Under the pieces are notes generated by a model. That model searched no databases and was not told the origin of the DNA. It saw nothing but the letters and a program-made list of their open reading frames with translations. The position numbers and the translations under genes were made by a program. A stretch of DNA of 64,000 bases from an uncultured Lachnospiraceae bacterium. Lineage in GTDB: Bacteria; Bacillota; Clostridia; Lachnospirales; Lachnospiraceae. Below, piece by piece: positions 52,807-62,924 of the stretch (its first letter is position 1; each line of letters starts with the position of its first letter). Location of the stretch: contig ONDO01000004.1 of the NCBI GenBank assembly GCA_900316625.1, forward strand, positions 62,001 to 126,000, given 5' to 3'.

Positions 52807-53361
52807 ATGTCTGAGAGACTGAATGACTGTTCCGAGCGTATGGAGAAATCCCTCGGAAATCTGAAAGAGGAACTGAATACCGTTCGCGCAGGACGTGCGA
52901 ACCCTCATGTGCTTGACCATGTAATGGTTGATTATTATGGAGCGCCCACTCCCGTACTGCAGGTTGCAAATGTAACTGTACCTGAAGCTCGTATGATTCA
53001 GATTCAGCCTTGGGAACCCAATATTCTAAAGGATATTGAGAAGGCAATTATGATCTCTGATGTTGGTATCAATCCGACCAATGATGGTAAAGTGATCCGT
53101 CTTGTATTCCCTGATCTTACCGAGGACCGCCGTAAGGAACTGGTTAAGGATGTTAAGAAGAAGGGCGAAGACGCTAAGGTTGCTGTTCGCAACATCCGTC
53201 GTGATGCTATGGATGCACTGAAGAAGGATCTGAAGGCCGCTGAGATTTCAGAGGATGAAGAGAAGGACCTAGAGGCTGAAGTTCAGACCATTACCGATTC
53301 TTTTGTTAAGAAGATTGATCTTGCGATTGAAGAAAAGACCAAGGAACTGATGACAGTCTGA
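52807..53361 (+). CDS. frr: Ribosome recycling factor
   Basis: 184 residues, usual length. Signatures are LNTVRAGRANPHVLDHVMVD near residue 25, VTVPEARMIQIQPWEPNILK, and NPTNDGKVIRLVFPDLTEDR followed by RKELVKDVKKKGEDAKVAV. AAGGAGA precedes ATG 52807. A strong terminator follows. Confidence 0.98.
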   Translation: MSERLNDCSERMEKSLGNLKEELNTVRAGRANPHVLDHVMVDYYGAPTPVLQVANVTVPEARMIQIQPWEPNILKDIEKAIMISDVGINPTNDGKVIRLVFPDLTEDRRKELVKDVKKKGEDAKVAVRNIRRDAMDALKKDLKAAEISEDEEKDLEAEVQTITDSFVKKIDLAIEEKTKELMTV

Positions 53362-53385
53362 TTGTCGTTTCTTACTTTAAGATAC

Positions 53386-53415
53386 AAAGGATACGCTTGT
53401 GGCGTATCCTTTTTC
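53386..53415 (+). terminator. Intrinsic terminator after frr
   Basis: AAAGGATACGC and GCGTATCCTTT flank TTGTG, forming an 11-base-pair stem, and the T-run continues. It is close to the uppS promoter. Confidence 0.9.
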
Positions 53416-53438
53416 TTTTGCCCCGATTCTTGTATAAT
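53410..53438 (+). promoter_or_regulatory. Promoter for the uppS operon
   Basis: TATAAT (53433-53438) preceded directly by TG. The best -35 at 17 bases is TTTTTC (53410-53415), which lies in the T-run of the frr terminator and is weak, so the -10 probably does most of the work. Confidence 0.45.
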
Positions 53439-53469
53439 ATATGAGTTATAGAAGAAAGAGAGGTTAGAC

Positions 53470-54168
53470 ATGAAGGTACCGAATCATGTTGCCATAATAC
53501 TAGATGGTAATGGCCGTTGGGCTAAATCACAGGGGAAACCTAGAACCTATGGCCATAAGGTTGGCGCAGAGAATGTGGAGAAGATCTCTAGAGCAGCACA
53601 GGCTATGGGAATCAAGTATCTGACCCTGTATGCATTCTCTACAGAGAACTGGAAGAGACCTCAGGACGAAGTGAACACTCTGATGAAGCTTCTTTCTGCT
53701 TACCTTCGCAAATGCCAAAAAGATTCTGTTGAGAATAATATGCGGGTCCGTATTATCGGAGACCGGGAACCCTTATCGGATGACCTGAAGAAGGAGATTC
53801 ATGATTTAGAAGAAATCTCCAAGAATTTTGATGGTTTTCATCTCACCATTGCAGTGAATTATGGTGGAAGAGATGAAATCATTCGTAGTGCAAGGAAAGC
53901 TTTTGATGAGCTTTTGAGTGAGGGGAAGGATTCTTCCTCCCTTACGGAAGAGCTCCTCGGAAAGCATCTGGATACTTATGATCTTCCAGATCCGGATCTT
54001 ATGATCCGTACTTCCGGAGAAGAGAGACTGTCGAACTATCTCTTATGGCAGCTTGCTTATGCGGAATTCTATTTTACGAGTGTTCCCTGGCCTATTTTCT
54101 CGAATGAAGATTTAAAGCTGGCCGTAGAAGAGTATGACAGACGAAACCGCCGTTTTGGCGCAGTTTAA
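53470..54168 (+). CDS. uppS: Undecaprenyl diphosphate synthase
   Basis: Makes the lipid carrier for cell-wall precursors, 232 residues. The catalytic region reads VAIILDGNGRWAKSQGKPRT, and IMIRTSGE-like DLMIRTSGEERLSNYLLWQL is followed by AYAEFYFT. All expected Asp and Arg residues of the cis-prenyltransferase family are seen. GAGAGG lies upstream. It starts the uppS-cdsA-dxr-rseP-ispG unit. Confidence 0.97.
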   Translation: MKVPNHVAIILDGNGRWAKSQGKPRTYGHKVGAENVEKISRAAQAMGIKYLTLYAFSTENWKRPQDEVNTLMKLLSAYLRKCQKDSVENNMRVRIIGDREPLSDDLKKEIHDLEEISKNFDGFHLTIAVNYGGRDEIIRSARKAFDELLSEGKDSSSLTEELLGKHLDTYDLPDPDLMIRTSGEERLSNYLLWQLAYAEFYFTSVPWPIFSNEDLKLAVEEYDRRNRRFGAV

Positions 54169-54180
54169 AGGAGCGTATTT

Positions 54181-54984
54181 ATGTTTAAGACGAGACTTCT
54201 GAGTGGTATCATCCTTGTGGCTTTGGCCTTAATTTTGATTATCAGCGGTGGTGAGATCCTTCTTGTTTCTACCGCGATGATTTCCATGATTGGTCAGTAT
54301 GAACTCTATCGTGTTTTCCATGTAGAGAAAAAAGCCCCAGGCTTATTAGGCTATCTTTTTACAGCTTGCTATTTTGCAGATCTGGAATATTCTTTCCTTC
54401 CTGATCTTGAAGTAGCAGTAATTGTTTTCCTGATTCTGCTTCTTGCTATATTTGTATTCTCTTTTCCGAAATATAAGGCAGACCAGATCATGGCAGCCTT
54501 CTTTGGGATTTTCTATGTTTCCATCATGCTCAGCTTCATCTACCAGACCAGAATGATCGAGAATGGAGCATACATTGTATGGTTGATCTTCCTTTGCTCC
54601 TGGGGTTGCGATACTTGCGCATATTGCGTTGGTGTTCTCTTAGGAAAGCATAAGATGGCTCCCATCCTTAGCCCTAAGAAATCTGTAGAAGGCGCTATCG
54701 GTGGTGTCTGTGGAGCTTTCCTTCTGACACTGCTTTATTCTTTTATCTTCCGTGCACAGATGGGTGTCTCCCTTAAGGAGATGCTGATTCTTGGACTCAT
54801 CAGCGCTGTCGGTGGTTTGATCTCTATGGTAGGAGATCTGGCTGCATCCGCAATCAAGCGTAATTATGAAATCAAAGATTACGGCACACTGATTCCCGGA
54901 CATGGTGGAATTCTCGATCGTTTTGACTCTGTTATCATTACTGCACCCATTATTTACTATCTTGCAGTATATCTTGTTACCTAA
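54181..54984 (+). CDS. cdsA: Phosphatidate cytidylyltransferase
   Basis: Integral membrane enzyme making CDP-diacylglycerol, 267 residues and about seven membrane helices. The C-terminal signature SAIKRNYEIKDYGTLIPGHG is followed by GILDRFDS and fits the family pattern. AAGGAG precedes ATG 54181. Confidence 0.96.
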   Translation: MFKTRLLSGIILVALALILIISGGEILLVSTAMISMIGQYELYRVFHVEKKAPGLLGYLFTACYFADLEYSFLPDLEVAVIVFLILLLAIFVFSFPKYKADQIMAAFFGIFYVSIMLSFIYQTRMIENGAYIVWLIFLCSWGCDTCAYCVGVLLGKHKMAPILSPKKSVEGAIGGVCGAFLLTLLYSFIFRAQMGVSLKEMLILGLISAVGGLISMVGDLAASAIKRNYEIKDYGTLIPGHGGILDRFDSVIITAPIIYYLAVYLVT

Positions 54985-55020
54985 GACGAATCTTTTTATC
55001 TCTTGTACCCTGGAGGCATT

Positions 55021-56154
55021 ATGAATATATCAATCCTTGGATCTACTGGATCCATTGGAACCCAGACACTTGACGTTGTAAGGGAACATCCTGAATTTAA
55101 AGTCACCTCACTTTCCTGTGGTAGGAATATCAAGCTGCTTGAAGAGCAGATTCGTGAATTTCAGCCTGCTTTTGTATCTGTCTCTGATGAGAAAGATGCC
55201 TTGGACTTAAGAAGTAGAATTCGTGATACTAAGACCAAAGTATATTCCGGAATGGAAGGCCTGATTGCAGTGGCAGAGGATCCGGACAGTGAGTTACTTG
55301 TCACTGGTATTGTCGGCATGCTTGGTATTCGTCCGACGATTGCCGCTATTAAGGCAGGAAAGAAGATTGCATTAGCGAATAAAGAGACGCTTGTCACAGC
55401 AGGTCATCTGATCATGCCCCTTGCGAAGAAATGTAATGTTCCAATTCTTCCTGTAGATTCCGAACATAGCGCTATTTTCCAGTCTCTTCAGGGAAATGCC
55501 GAAAATAAGATTCATAGAATCTATCTTACGGCTTCCGGTGGACCCTTCCGCACCAAATCTATAGAAGAGATGAAGAATGCCAAGTTAGAAGATGTTCTGA
55601 AGAACCCTAACTGGGATATGGGTGCCAAGGTAACGATCGATTCTGCAGGAATGATCAATAAAGGACTTGAGGTGATGGAGGCCGGCTGGCTCTTCAATGT
55701 GAAGAGGGAAGATATTCTGGTTCTGGTTCATCCCGAGAGCATTCTTCATTCGGCTGTAGAATATGAAGATGGAGCAGTGATGGGACAGATGGGCGTTCCG
55801 GATATGCGCCTTCCCATCCAGTATGCACTGACTTATCCCAGGAGAATCTCTCTCTCCGGAGATCGCCTTGATCTGTTCCGTTTACAGAATCTGTCATTCT
55901 TTGAACCGGACCTTAAGAAGTTCCGCGGACTATCTCTTGCTTATCGCGCAATGGACCGCGGTGGTAACATTCCGACTGTATTTAATGCTGCTAATGAAAA
56001 GGCAGTTTCCCTTCTTTTGGAAGGCAAGATCCGTTTTGTAGAGATCCCTGACCTGATTGAGAGAGCAATGGATGAGATAGCATTTATTTCGAACCCTTCC
56101 CTGGATCAGATCCTTGATACGGAGAAGGCTGCCAGAGAAAGTGTGAATCGTTGA
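55021..56154 (+). CDS. dxr: 1-deoxy-D-xylulose 5-phosphate reductoisomerase
   Basis: Second step of the methylerythritol phosphate isoprenoid pathway, 377 residues, usual length. The NADPH motif is ILGSTGSIGTQTLDVV, followed by LANKETLVTAG and the metal and substrate motifs PVDSEHSAIFQSL and LTASGGPFR. ATG 55021 has TGGAGG upstream; an in-frame TTG at 55003 is inside that site. With ispG downstream, it gives two pathway enzymes in one operon. Confidence 0.97.
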   Translation: MNISILGSTGSIGTQTLDVVREHPEFKVTSLSCGRNIKLLEEQIREFQPAFVSVSDEKDALDLRSRIRDTKTKVYSGMEGLIAVAEDPDSELLVTGIVGMLGIRPTIAAIKAGKKIALANKETLVTAGHLIMPLAKKCNVPILPVDSEHSAIFQSLQGNAENKIHRIYLTASGGPFRTKSIEEMKNAKLEDVLKNPNWDMGAKVTIDSAGMINKGLEVMEAGWLFNVKREDILVLVHPESILHSAVEYEDGAVMGQMGVPDMRLPIQYALTYPRRISLSGDRLDLFRLQNLSFFEPDLKKFRGLSLAYRAMDRGGNIPTVFNAANEKAVSLLLEGKIRFVEIPDLIERAMDEIAFISNPSLDQILDTEKAARESVNR

Positions 56155-57188
56155 AGATACTGATAGCAATCCTCATCTTTAGCATCATCGTATTGATTCA
56201 TGAATTTGGTCACTATATTTTTGCTAGAAGATTTGGCGTTAGAGTTAATGAATTTATGATCGGCCTTGGACCCAGACTATTTGGCATCCAGGGGAAAGAG
56301 ACCATGTTTTCAGTGCATCTTCTTCCTTTTGGAGGTGCCTGTGTCATGGAGGGAGAAGATTCCTCTTCCGATGATCCGGCCTCATTTCAGAATAAGCCTG
56401 CTTGGCAGCGCTTTTTGATTGTGTTTGCAGGCCCGCTATTTAACTTCATTTTGGCCTATATTCTTGCCGCGGTCTTAATTGCATGTGTAGGTTATACTCC
56501 TGCGACAATTGATAGCCTGATGGAAGGATATCCGGCAGAAGAAGCAGGACTCGAGCCTGGAGATCAGATTCTGTCCCTTAACAATTACTCGATTCACTTT
56601 TATCAGGAAGTGAGAGCATATAATACCTTCCATCCCGGGGAAACGCTAGAAGTTACCGTGAAGAGAGACGGTGAGAAGAAGACCTTTACCATTGAACCCA
56701 GATGGGATGAGAAGAACGGTGTATATCTGATTGGAATTCTTCAGCAGTCTGCAAATGTCAAAGCATCCTTCCCTCAGATTTTCAGTAAGGCTTTCTGGGA
56801 AGTGCGTTATATGATCTATGTTACCGTCCAGGGGCTTCGCATGCTTGTGACGGGGCAACTTGGCATGAATGACCTATCCGGCCCTGTTGCCATTGTTAAG
56901 ACTATAGGGGACGCATACGAAGAATCCGTTGCCGTAAGTATTTTCTATGCTTTGATGGAAATGTGCAGCTTAACCATTCTTCTGTCAGCCAATCTTGGAG
57001 TTATGAACCTCCTTCCTTTTCCAGCACTTGACGGAGGCAGACTTGTATTTTACCTGCTTGAGATGATTCGCAGGAAGAAGGCTCCGGAGAAAGTAGAAGA
57101 GTATGTGAATCTGGTTGGATTTGCCATCCTTATGACATTCATGGTTATCGTTATGTTTAATGATATTTGGAAGATTTTTGTGGGGTAA
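56151..57188 (+). CDS. rseP: RIP zinc metalloprotease RseP/RasP
   Basis: Site-2 membrane protease, 345 residues. The zinc motif is HEFGH near residue 18, and a PDZ domain covers about 120-185 ([19 protein letters not shown]). The C-terminal [19 protein letters not shown] has the third zinc-ligand aspartate. Four membrane helices are expected. TTG 56151 overlaps the dxr stop by four bases. Substrates in this organism, perhaps anti-sigma factors or signal peptides, are not known. Confidence 0.94.
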   Translation: MKILIAILIFSIIVLIHEFGHYIFARRFGVRVNEFMIGLGPRLFGIQGKETMFSVHLLPFGGACVMEGEDSSSDDPASFQNKPAWQRFLIVFAGPLFNFILAYILAAVLIACVGYTPATIDSLMEGYPAEEAGLEPGDQILSLNNYSIHFYQEVRAYNTFHPGETLEVTVKRDGEKKTFTIEPRWDEKNGVYLIGILQQSANVKASFPQIFSKAFWEVRYMIYVTVQGLRMLVTGQLGMNDLSGPVAIVKTIGDAYEESVAVSIFYALMEMCSLTILLSANLGVMNLLPFPALDGGRLVFYLLEMIRRKKAPEKVEEYVNLVGFAILMTFMVIVMFNDIWKIFVG

Positions 57189-57192
57189 TGAG

Positions 57193-58269
57193 ATGAAGAA
57201 GAGAATGCTTACCAGGGAAGTTTCCGTCGGCAATGTAAAGCTGGGCGCAGGCCATCCGGTCCGTATCCAGTCGATGTGCAATACTCATACAGAAGATGTA
57301 GGAGCAACTGTAGAACAGATCCTTCGTCTTGAAAAGGCAGGCTGTGAAATTATACGTTGTGCTATCCCTAACATCGAGGCAGCACAGGCAATCCCTGAGA
57401 TTAAGAAACAGATTCATATTCCCATGGTTGCTGATATCCATTTTGATTATCGTTTGGCGCTTGCGGCAATTGAAAATGGAGTTGATAAGATTCGTATCAA
57501 TCCGGGTAACATCGGTTCGGAAGATCGCGTACGTGCCGTTGTTATGGCTGCGAAAGAAAGGAATATCCCCATTCGCGTTGGCGTCAATTCTGGATCTCTT
57601 GAGAAGGAACTGGTAGAAAAATACAAGGGCGTAACAGCAGAGGGACTTGTAGAATCTGCACTTGATAAGGTGCATATGATTGAGAATATGGGTTATGACA
57701 ATCTGGTAATCTCGATTAAGTCTTCTGATGTTCTTATGTGTGTGAAAGCACATGAACTCATTGCAAGCCAGACGGATCATCCTCTGCATGTTGGTATTAC
57801 GGAAGCTGGTACCATTACTGCCGGCAATATCAAATCCGCTATTGGGTTAGGCCTGATCCTGTCTCAGGGCATCGGTGATACCATCCGTGTATCCCTGACT
57901 GGAGATCCGGTCGAGGAGGTAAAATCTGCAAAACTAATTCTGAAGACACTAGGTCTTCGTAAAGATGGAGTAGAGATTGTATCCTGCCCGACCTGCGGCA
58001 GAACCAGAATCGATCTGATCGGTCTTGCAAATCAGGTTGAAAACATGGTGCAGGATATTAAAGCACCCATTAAAGTCGCTGTTATGGGCTGTGTTGTAAA
58101 TGGCCCTGGTGAGGCGAAGGAAGCAGATGTCGGAGTAGCAGGAGGCATTGGCGAGGGCCTTATTATACGTAAGGGCGAGGTTGTTCGTAAGGTTCCGGAA
58201 GCGGATCTCCTTTCGGAACTTCGTAAAGAAATCTATTCCGTGATGGAAGAGTATGGTTATACAGAATAA
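57193..58269 (+). CDS. ispG: (E)-4-hydroxy-3-methylbut-2-enyl-diphosphate synthase
   Basis: Iron-sulfur enzyme of the methylerythritol phosphate pathway, 358 residues. The Fe-S cysteines lie in [16 protein letters not shown] and [18 protein letters not shown]; the N-terminal TIM barrel begins [21 protein letters not shown] 57193 is chosen over an in-frame start at 57160 inside rseP. It lies where Bacillus has proS. Confidence 0.96.
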   Translation: MKKRMLTREVSVGNVKLGAGHPVRIQSMCNTHTEDVGATVEQILRLEKAGCEIIRCAIPNIEAAQAIPEIKKQIHIPMVADIHFDYRLALAAIENGVDKIRINPGNIGSEDRVRAVVMAAKERNIPIRVGVNSGSLEKELVEKYKGVTAEGLVESALDKVHMIENMGYDNLVISIKSSDVLMCVKAHELIASQTDHPLHVGITEAGTITAGNIKSAIGLGLILSQGIGDTIRVSLTGDPVEEVKSAKLILKTLGLRKDGVEIVSCPTCGRTRIDLIGLANQVENMVQDIKAPIKVAVMGCVVNGPGEAKEADVGVAGGIGEGLIIRKGEVVRKVPEADLLSELRKEIYSVMEEYGYTE

Positions 58270-58288
58270 GTTATTTTAGGGGGACATT

Positions 58289-61200
58289 TTGGCACACGAA
58301 TTATTGAGTGTATTCTCTGATTTGAATATGAATGATGTGGACAGGCAGCTGCAGGATGCAGAAGTTTCACGCATTATTACGAATCGTAATCATACCAAGA
58401 TCCGTATCTATATGGACCTTAATACACTTGTGCCCGCAGAGAGAATTCGTCATCTTGAGAAGATGATCAAGGACGAATATTTCCCTGAAATGGATGTTCG
58501 TATTATTGAGAAGTTCCATCTGTCAGAACAGTATACGCCGGAGAAGGTCTATGAGAACTATCGGGACTCTATCTTACAGGAAATCTATGCCAATAACCGC
58601 ATCATGTATCAGATACTTAAGGGATGCGATCTGCATTTCGAAGAGAATCGTCTTACGATCGTATTAGTAGATGATGGAATGGCGCATGTCATGGAGCAGG
58701 ATGTCGTGGATTTCTACCATGGGGTCTTCTGTGATCGCTGTGGATTCAGCCTGATTGTTAACGTTGCCTATAAGGAGGGCAGTCATGACAACCTCTTCCG
58801 TCAGAAGAAGGAAGAGGCGATTAAGAATCGTTTGCATGATATCTCAGTCCAGGTCCATGATGCGGAAGAAGCCGGGATGAATGCAGAGGGCGATGAGTCT
58901 GCATCGAACGACTTCGTCAAAGAAAAATCGAATCCATCAAAGGATGAGAAGTCCTTTGATAAAAAGGATGCATCCAGGAAAGAAAAATCGAACCCTTATG
59001 AAAAGGGCGGCCAGGATAAGGAGAACAGCTTCCGTAAGGCAGCAATGCACAGAGGTGGCGGTGGCTTTGGTAACCGTGTCGTTCGTTCTAACAATCCGGA
59101 TGTCATCTACGGAAGAGAGATTGAGGACGAATCTATTCCACTTGAGACGGTTCGCAGCGAGATGGAACCTGTTTGCTGTGTTGGACAGATTATGACCTGT
59201 GATTCGAAGCAGATCAGAAATGAAAAGCATGTTATCACTTTCTGCATTACTGATTTTACAGATTCCATTCATGTCAAAATCTTCGTGCCCGATGAATATG
59301 TGGAGGACATGGAGAAGGCACTTGCTCCTGGCAAATTCGTTAAGGTTCAGGGAACTACCAACCTAGACACCTTCATGCATGAACTCGTTATCTCGAGTGT
59401 TCGCGGAATCATGAAGAGCAGTGACTGGAGAACGCCCAGAAGCGATAACGCTGTATTTAAGCGTGTAGAACTGCATTGTCATACCAAGATGTCTGATATG
59501 GATGGTGTTTCGGATGTAGCAGATATTATTAAGCAGGCAGGAAAGTATGGACATCGTGCCATTGCCATCACGGATCATGGTAATGTTCAGGCCTTCCCTA
59601 ATGCTGCACATGCCGCTGCCGATGCCGGAATCCAGGTGATCTATGGTATGGAAGCATATCTCGTAGATGATACCCGTAAGATAGTTACAGATTCGAACGG
59701 TCAGACTTTCGATGATCCTTTCGTAGTATTCGATATTGAAACCACAGGCTTCAGCCCTAAGAATAATAAGATCATTGAAATTGGTGCGGTACGATTCGAG
59801 GATGGTAAGATTACGGATCGTTTCTCTGAATTTGTAAATCCTGAGACACCGATTCCTTACCATATTACCGAGCTGACATCCATTACCGATGCCGATGTCA
59901 TGCAAAGCGACACCATAGATCAGGTTCTGCCAAGATTCCTTGAGTTCTCGAAAGGGGCTGTATTTGTAGCTCATAATGCGAATTTTGATATGAGCTTTAT
60001 TCGTCATAATGCGGAAGAACTTGGACTGGAAAGACCCGGCACCTATATGGATACCATTCAGATGGCTCGTATCTCCCTGCCTAGTCTGTCCCGTTTTAAC
60101 CTTGATGCGGTAGGTAAAGCTCTGAATGTTGTAAATAAGCATCATCATAGAGCAGTAGATGATGCAGAAGCGACGGCCCAGATTTTCGAAAAGCTCATGC
60201 AGGACTTCAAGAATCGTGGAATGTATGAACTGGATCGTATTAACAATGAATGTAAGCTCTCGATTGAGGCAATCCGTAACTTACGTCCTTTTCATTGCAT
60301 TATCCTGGCGAAGAATGACCTAGGAAGAATCAATCTCTATCGTCTGGTTACCATGTCGAACCTTACTTACTTCAAGCGTAAGGCATTGATTCCTAAGAGT
60401 CAGATCATCAAGCACAGAGAAGGATTGATCTTAGGCTCTGCTTGTTCTGAGGGTGAACTCTATCCTGAGATTCTCGAAGGCAGACCGCAGGAAGAAATCG
60501 AGGCAGTTGCCTCCTTCTATGATTATCTGGAGATTCAACCGGTTGGTAATAACGCTTATCTCCTTCGTAAGAAGGCAGAACTCGTAAAGTCTCCGGATGA
60601 TCTTCGCGAGATCAATCGAAAGATTGTAGAACTCGGAAAGAAGATGAATAAGCCGGTATGTGCTACCTGTGACGTTCACTTCCTGAATCCGGAAGATGAG
60701 ATTTATCGTCGTATTATCCAGTATGGAAAATTCGATGATGCAGATCATCAGCCTCCGCTTTACTTACATACAACAGATGAGATGCTTGATGAGTTCTCTT
60801 ATCTTGGACCTCAGGATTGTCAGGCGGTTGTAATTGATAATCCGAATAAGATTGCTGATATGTGCGAGCCAATTGAACCGGTCCGTCCGGATAAGTGTCC
60901 TCCGGTCATCGAGAATTCTGATTCCATGCTTCGTAAGATCTGTAATGACAAAGCACATGCCATGTATGGTGAGGTTTTACCTGAAATCGTTCAGGCGAGA
61001 CTTGACCGAGAACTGAACTCGATTATCAGCAACGGCTATGCCGTTATGTATATCATCGCGCAGAAACTGGTATGGAAGTCTGTTGAGGATGGCTATCTGG
61101 TTGGTTCCCGTGGCTCCGTTGGATCGTCTTTCGTTGCCACCATGGCAGGTATTACGGAGGTCAATCCTCTAAGTGCACATTATCTCTGCCCTCACTGTCA

Positions 61201-62839
61201 TTATGTGGATTTCGATTCCGATGAAGTAAAGGAATACGCTGGTCGATCCGGTTGTGATATGCCAGATAAGAAGTGCCCTAAATGTGGTCATTATCTATCC
61301 AAAGAAGGATTTGATATTCCTTTCGAAACCTTCCTGGGATTCAAGGGCAACAAGGAGCCGGATATCGATCTGAACTTCTCGAATGAATATCAGTCTAAGG
61401 CACATCGTTATACAGAAGTCATTTTTGGTGAAGGCCAGACCTTCAAGGCTGGAACCATCGGAACACTGGCGGATAAGACGGCCTATGGATATATCAAGAA
61501 TTACTTCAAGGATAAGGGTATCGATAAACGTAACTGTGAAGTAGACCGTATCGTACCTGGCTGCGTTGGAGTACGTAGAACGACAGGACAGCACCCTGGT
61601 GGTATCGTTGTTCTTCCGGTTGGGGAGGAGATTAATACCTTTACTCCCGTACAGCATCCTGCAGATGATATTACGAGTGACGTAATTACGACGCATTTCG
61701 ATTATCATAAGATTGAGCAGAATCTACTGAAACTGGATATCTTAGGGCATCTGGATCCCACCGTTATTCGAATGCTTGAAGATCTAACCGGTCTTCATGC
61801 TACCGATATTCCACTCGATGATCGTACCGTAATGACGATTTTCCAGAATGTTGATGCGCTTGAACTGAAAGAACCTTTGTTTAATGACCTTAAGATGGGA
61901 ACTCTGGGAATACCGGAATTTGGTACAGACTTCGCTATGCAGATGTTAATAGATGCAAAGCCGACGGAATTTTCGGATCTGATTCGAATATCTGGTCTGT
62001 CACATGGTACAGACGTATGGCTTGGTAATGCAAAGGACCTGATTCTGTCGGGTCAGGCTACTATTTCCACGGCCATCTGTTGTCGAGATGATATCATGGT
62101 ATATCTCATCATTAAGGGCCTTGATTCGGAAGAGAGCTTTACGATTATGGAACGAGTCCGTAAGGGTGTCGTTGCTAAAGGAAAATGTAAGGAATGGCCC
62201 CAGTACGTAGAAGATATGAAGAAACATGGCGTTCCAGACTGGTATATCGAGTCTTGTAAGAAGATTAAGTACATGTTTCCGAAAGCACATGCTGCCGCTT
62301 ATGTTATGATGGCTTGGCGTGTTGCTTACTGTAAGGTTTATTATCCTCTTGCTTACTATGCAGCCTACTTTACCGTTCGTACAACAGCTTTCGATTATGA
62401 AACAATGTGCCAGGGTAAGGACGCTCTCCGTGCCAGATTGCAGGATATCTATAATAAGATCGATGCGGAAAAGAAGAAGGATAAGAGCATTCCCTGGGCT
62501 TCGAACAAGGAAAAAGAAATGTTCTCTGATGGTAGAAGCGTCGACGAGATGTATTGCAGGGGCTATGATTTTCTGAAGATTGATCTCTATAAGTCAGACG
62601 CAAGACATTTCCAGATTGTCGATGGCAAATTACTGCCACCTTTTAACTCCATCGAGGGCATGGGGGATACCGCTGCCGAATCTCTTCAGATTGCAGCTGC
62701 ACAGCGCCCCTTCCTGTCGAAGACAGACCTTAGGGAGCGTGGAAAAGTTCCCAAAACGGTTGTTGAAACGATGGAGAGACTTGGAATCATCAAGGGACTT
62801 CCGGAAGATAATCAGTTGTCCTTCTTTGATATGATGTAA
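58289..62839 (+). CDS. polC: DNA polymerase III PolC-type alpha subunit
   Basis: Replicative polymerase of low-GC Gram-positive bacteria, 1516 residues, slightly longer than the typical 1440. The N-terminal region (1-290) precedes an OB fold (VCCVGQIMTCDSKQ, about 290-380), the PHP domain (VELHCHTKMSDMDGV) and a DEDDh 3'-5' exonuclease inserted in it (FVVFDIETTGFSPKNNKIIE, then HNANFDMSF). The catalytic polymerase part has KEPDIDLNFSNEYQ, a zinc-like CPHC and CPKC cluster, and the C-terminal tail. An Asp/Lys/Ser-rich insert covers about 195-250. It starts at TTG 58289 after AGGGGGA. Confidence 0.97.
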   Translation: MAHELLSVFSDLNMNDVDRQLQDAEVSRIITNRNHTKIRIYMDLNTLVPAERIRHLEKMIKDEYFPEMDVRIIEKFHLSEQYTPEKVYENYRDSILQEIYANNRIMYQILKGCDLHFEENRLTIVLVDDGMAHVMEQDVVDFYHGVFCDRCGFSLIVNVAYKEGSHDNLFRQKKEEAIKNRLHDISVQVHDAEEAGMNAEGDESASNDFVKEKSNPSKDEKSFDKKDASRKEKSNPYEKGGQDKENSFRKAAMHRGGGGFGNRVVRSNNPDVIYGREIEDESIPLETVRSEMEPVCCVGQIMTCDSKQIRNEKHVITFCITDFTDSIHVKIFVPDEYVEDMEKALAPGKFVKVQGTTNLDTFMHELVISSVRGIMKSSDWRTPRSDNAVFKRVELHCHTKMSDMDGVSDVADIIKQAGKYGHRAIAITDHGNVQAFPNAAHAAADAGIQVIYGMEAYLVDDTRKIVTDSNGQTFDDPFVVFDIETTGFSPKNNKIIEIGAVRFEDGKITDRFSEFVNPETPIPYHITELTSITDADVMQSDTIDQVLPRFLEFSKGAVFVAHNANFDMSFIRHNAEELGLERPGTYMDTIQMARISLPSLSRFNLDAVGKALNVVNKHHHRAVDDAEATAQIFEKLMQDFKNRGMYELDRINNECKLSIEAIRNLRPFHCIILAKNDLGRINLYRLVTMSNLTYFKRKALIPKSQIIKHREGLILGSACSEGELYPEILEGRPQEEIEAVASFYDYLEIQPVGNNAYLLRKKAELVKSPDDLREINRKIVELGKKMNKPVCATCDVHFLNPEDEIYRRIIQYGKFDDADHQPPLYLHTTDEMLDEFSYLGPQDCQAVVIDNPNKIADMCEPIEPVRPDKCPPVIENSDSMLRKICNDKAHAMYGEVLPEIVQARLDRELNSIISNGYAVMYIIAQKLVWKSVEDGYLVGSRGSVGSSFVATMAGITEVNPLSAHYLCPHCHYVDFDSDEVKEYAGRSGCDMPDKKCPKCGHYLSKEGFDIPFETFLGFKGNKEPDIDLNFSNEYQSKAHRYTEVIFGEGQTFKAGTIGTLADKTAYGYIKNYFKDKGIDKRNCEVDRIVPGCVGVRRTTGQHPGGIVVLPVGEEINTFTPVQHPADDITSDVITTHFDYHKIEQNLLKLDILGHLDPTVIRMLEDLTGLHATDIPLDDRTVMTIFQNVDALELKEPLFNDLKMGTLGIPEFGTDFAMQMLIDAKPTEFSDLIRISGLSHGTDVWLGNAKDLILSGQATISTAICCRDDIMVYLIIKGLDSEESFTIMERVRKGVVAKGKCKEWPQYVEDMKKHGVPDWYIESCKKIKYMFPKAHAAAYVMMAWRVAYCKVYYPLAYYAAYFTVRTTAFDYETMCQGKDALRARLQDIYNKIDAEKKKDKSIPWASNKEKEMFSDGRSVDEMYCRGYDFLKIDLYKSDARHFQIVDGKLLPPFNSIEGMGDTAAESLQIAAAQRPFLSKTDLRERGKVPKTVVETMERLGIIKGLPEDNQLSFFDMM

Positions 62840-62847
62840 ATCGTGAA

Positions 62848-62864
62848 TTCATTCATGGAATGAA
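62848..62864. repeat. Inverted repeat after polC
   Basis: TTCATTC (62848-62854) and GAATGAA (62858-62864) with a 3-base loop, directly before the pheA -10. It lacks a T-run, so it is more likely an operator or mRNA hairpin than a terminator. Confidence 0.3.
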
Positions 62865-62878
62865 GTAAACTAGGATTA

Positions 62879-62884
62879 TATAAT
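62879..62884 (+). promoter_or_regulatory. Possible -10 box of the pheA gene
   Basis: A perfect TATAAT 41 bases before the pheA start. The best -35 at 17 bases, TGGAAT (62856-62861), is poor and overlaps the inverted repeat. Confidence 0.45.
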
Positions 62885-62924
62885 AGGAAAAAGAATAAAA
62901 GAAAAAAGATTAGGGAGTATTTTC

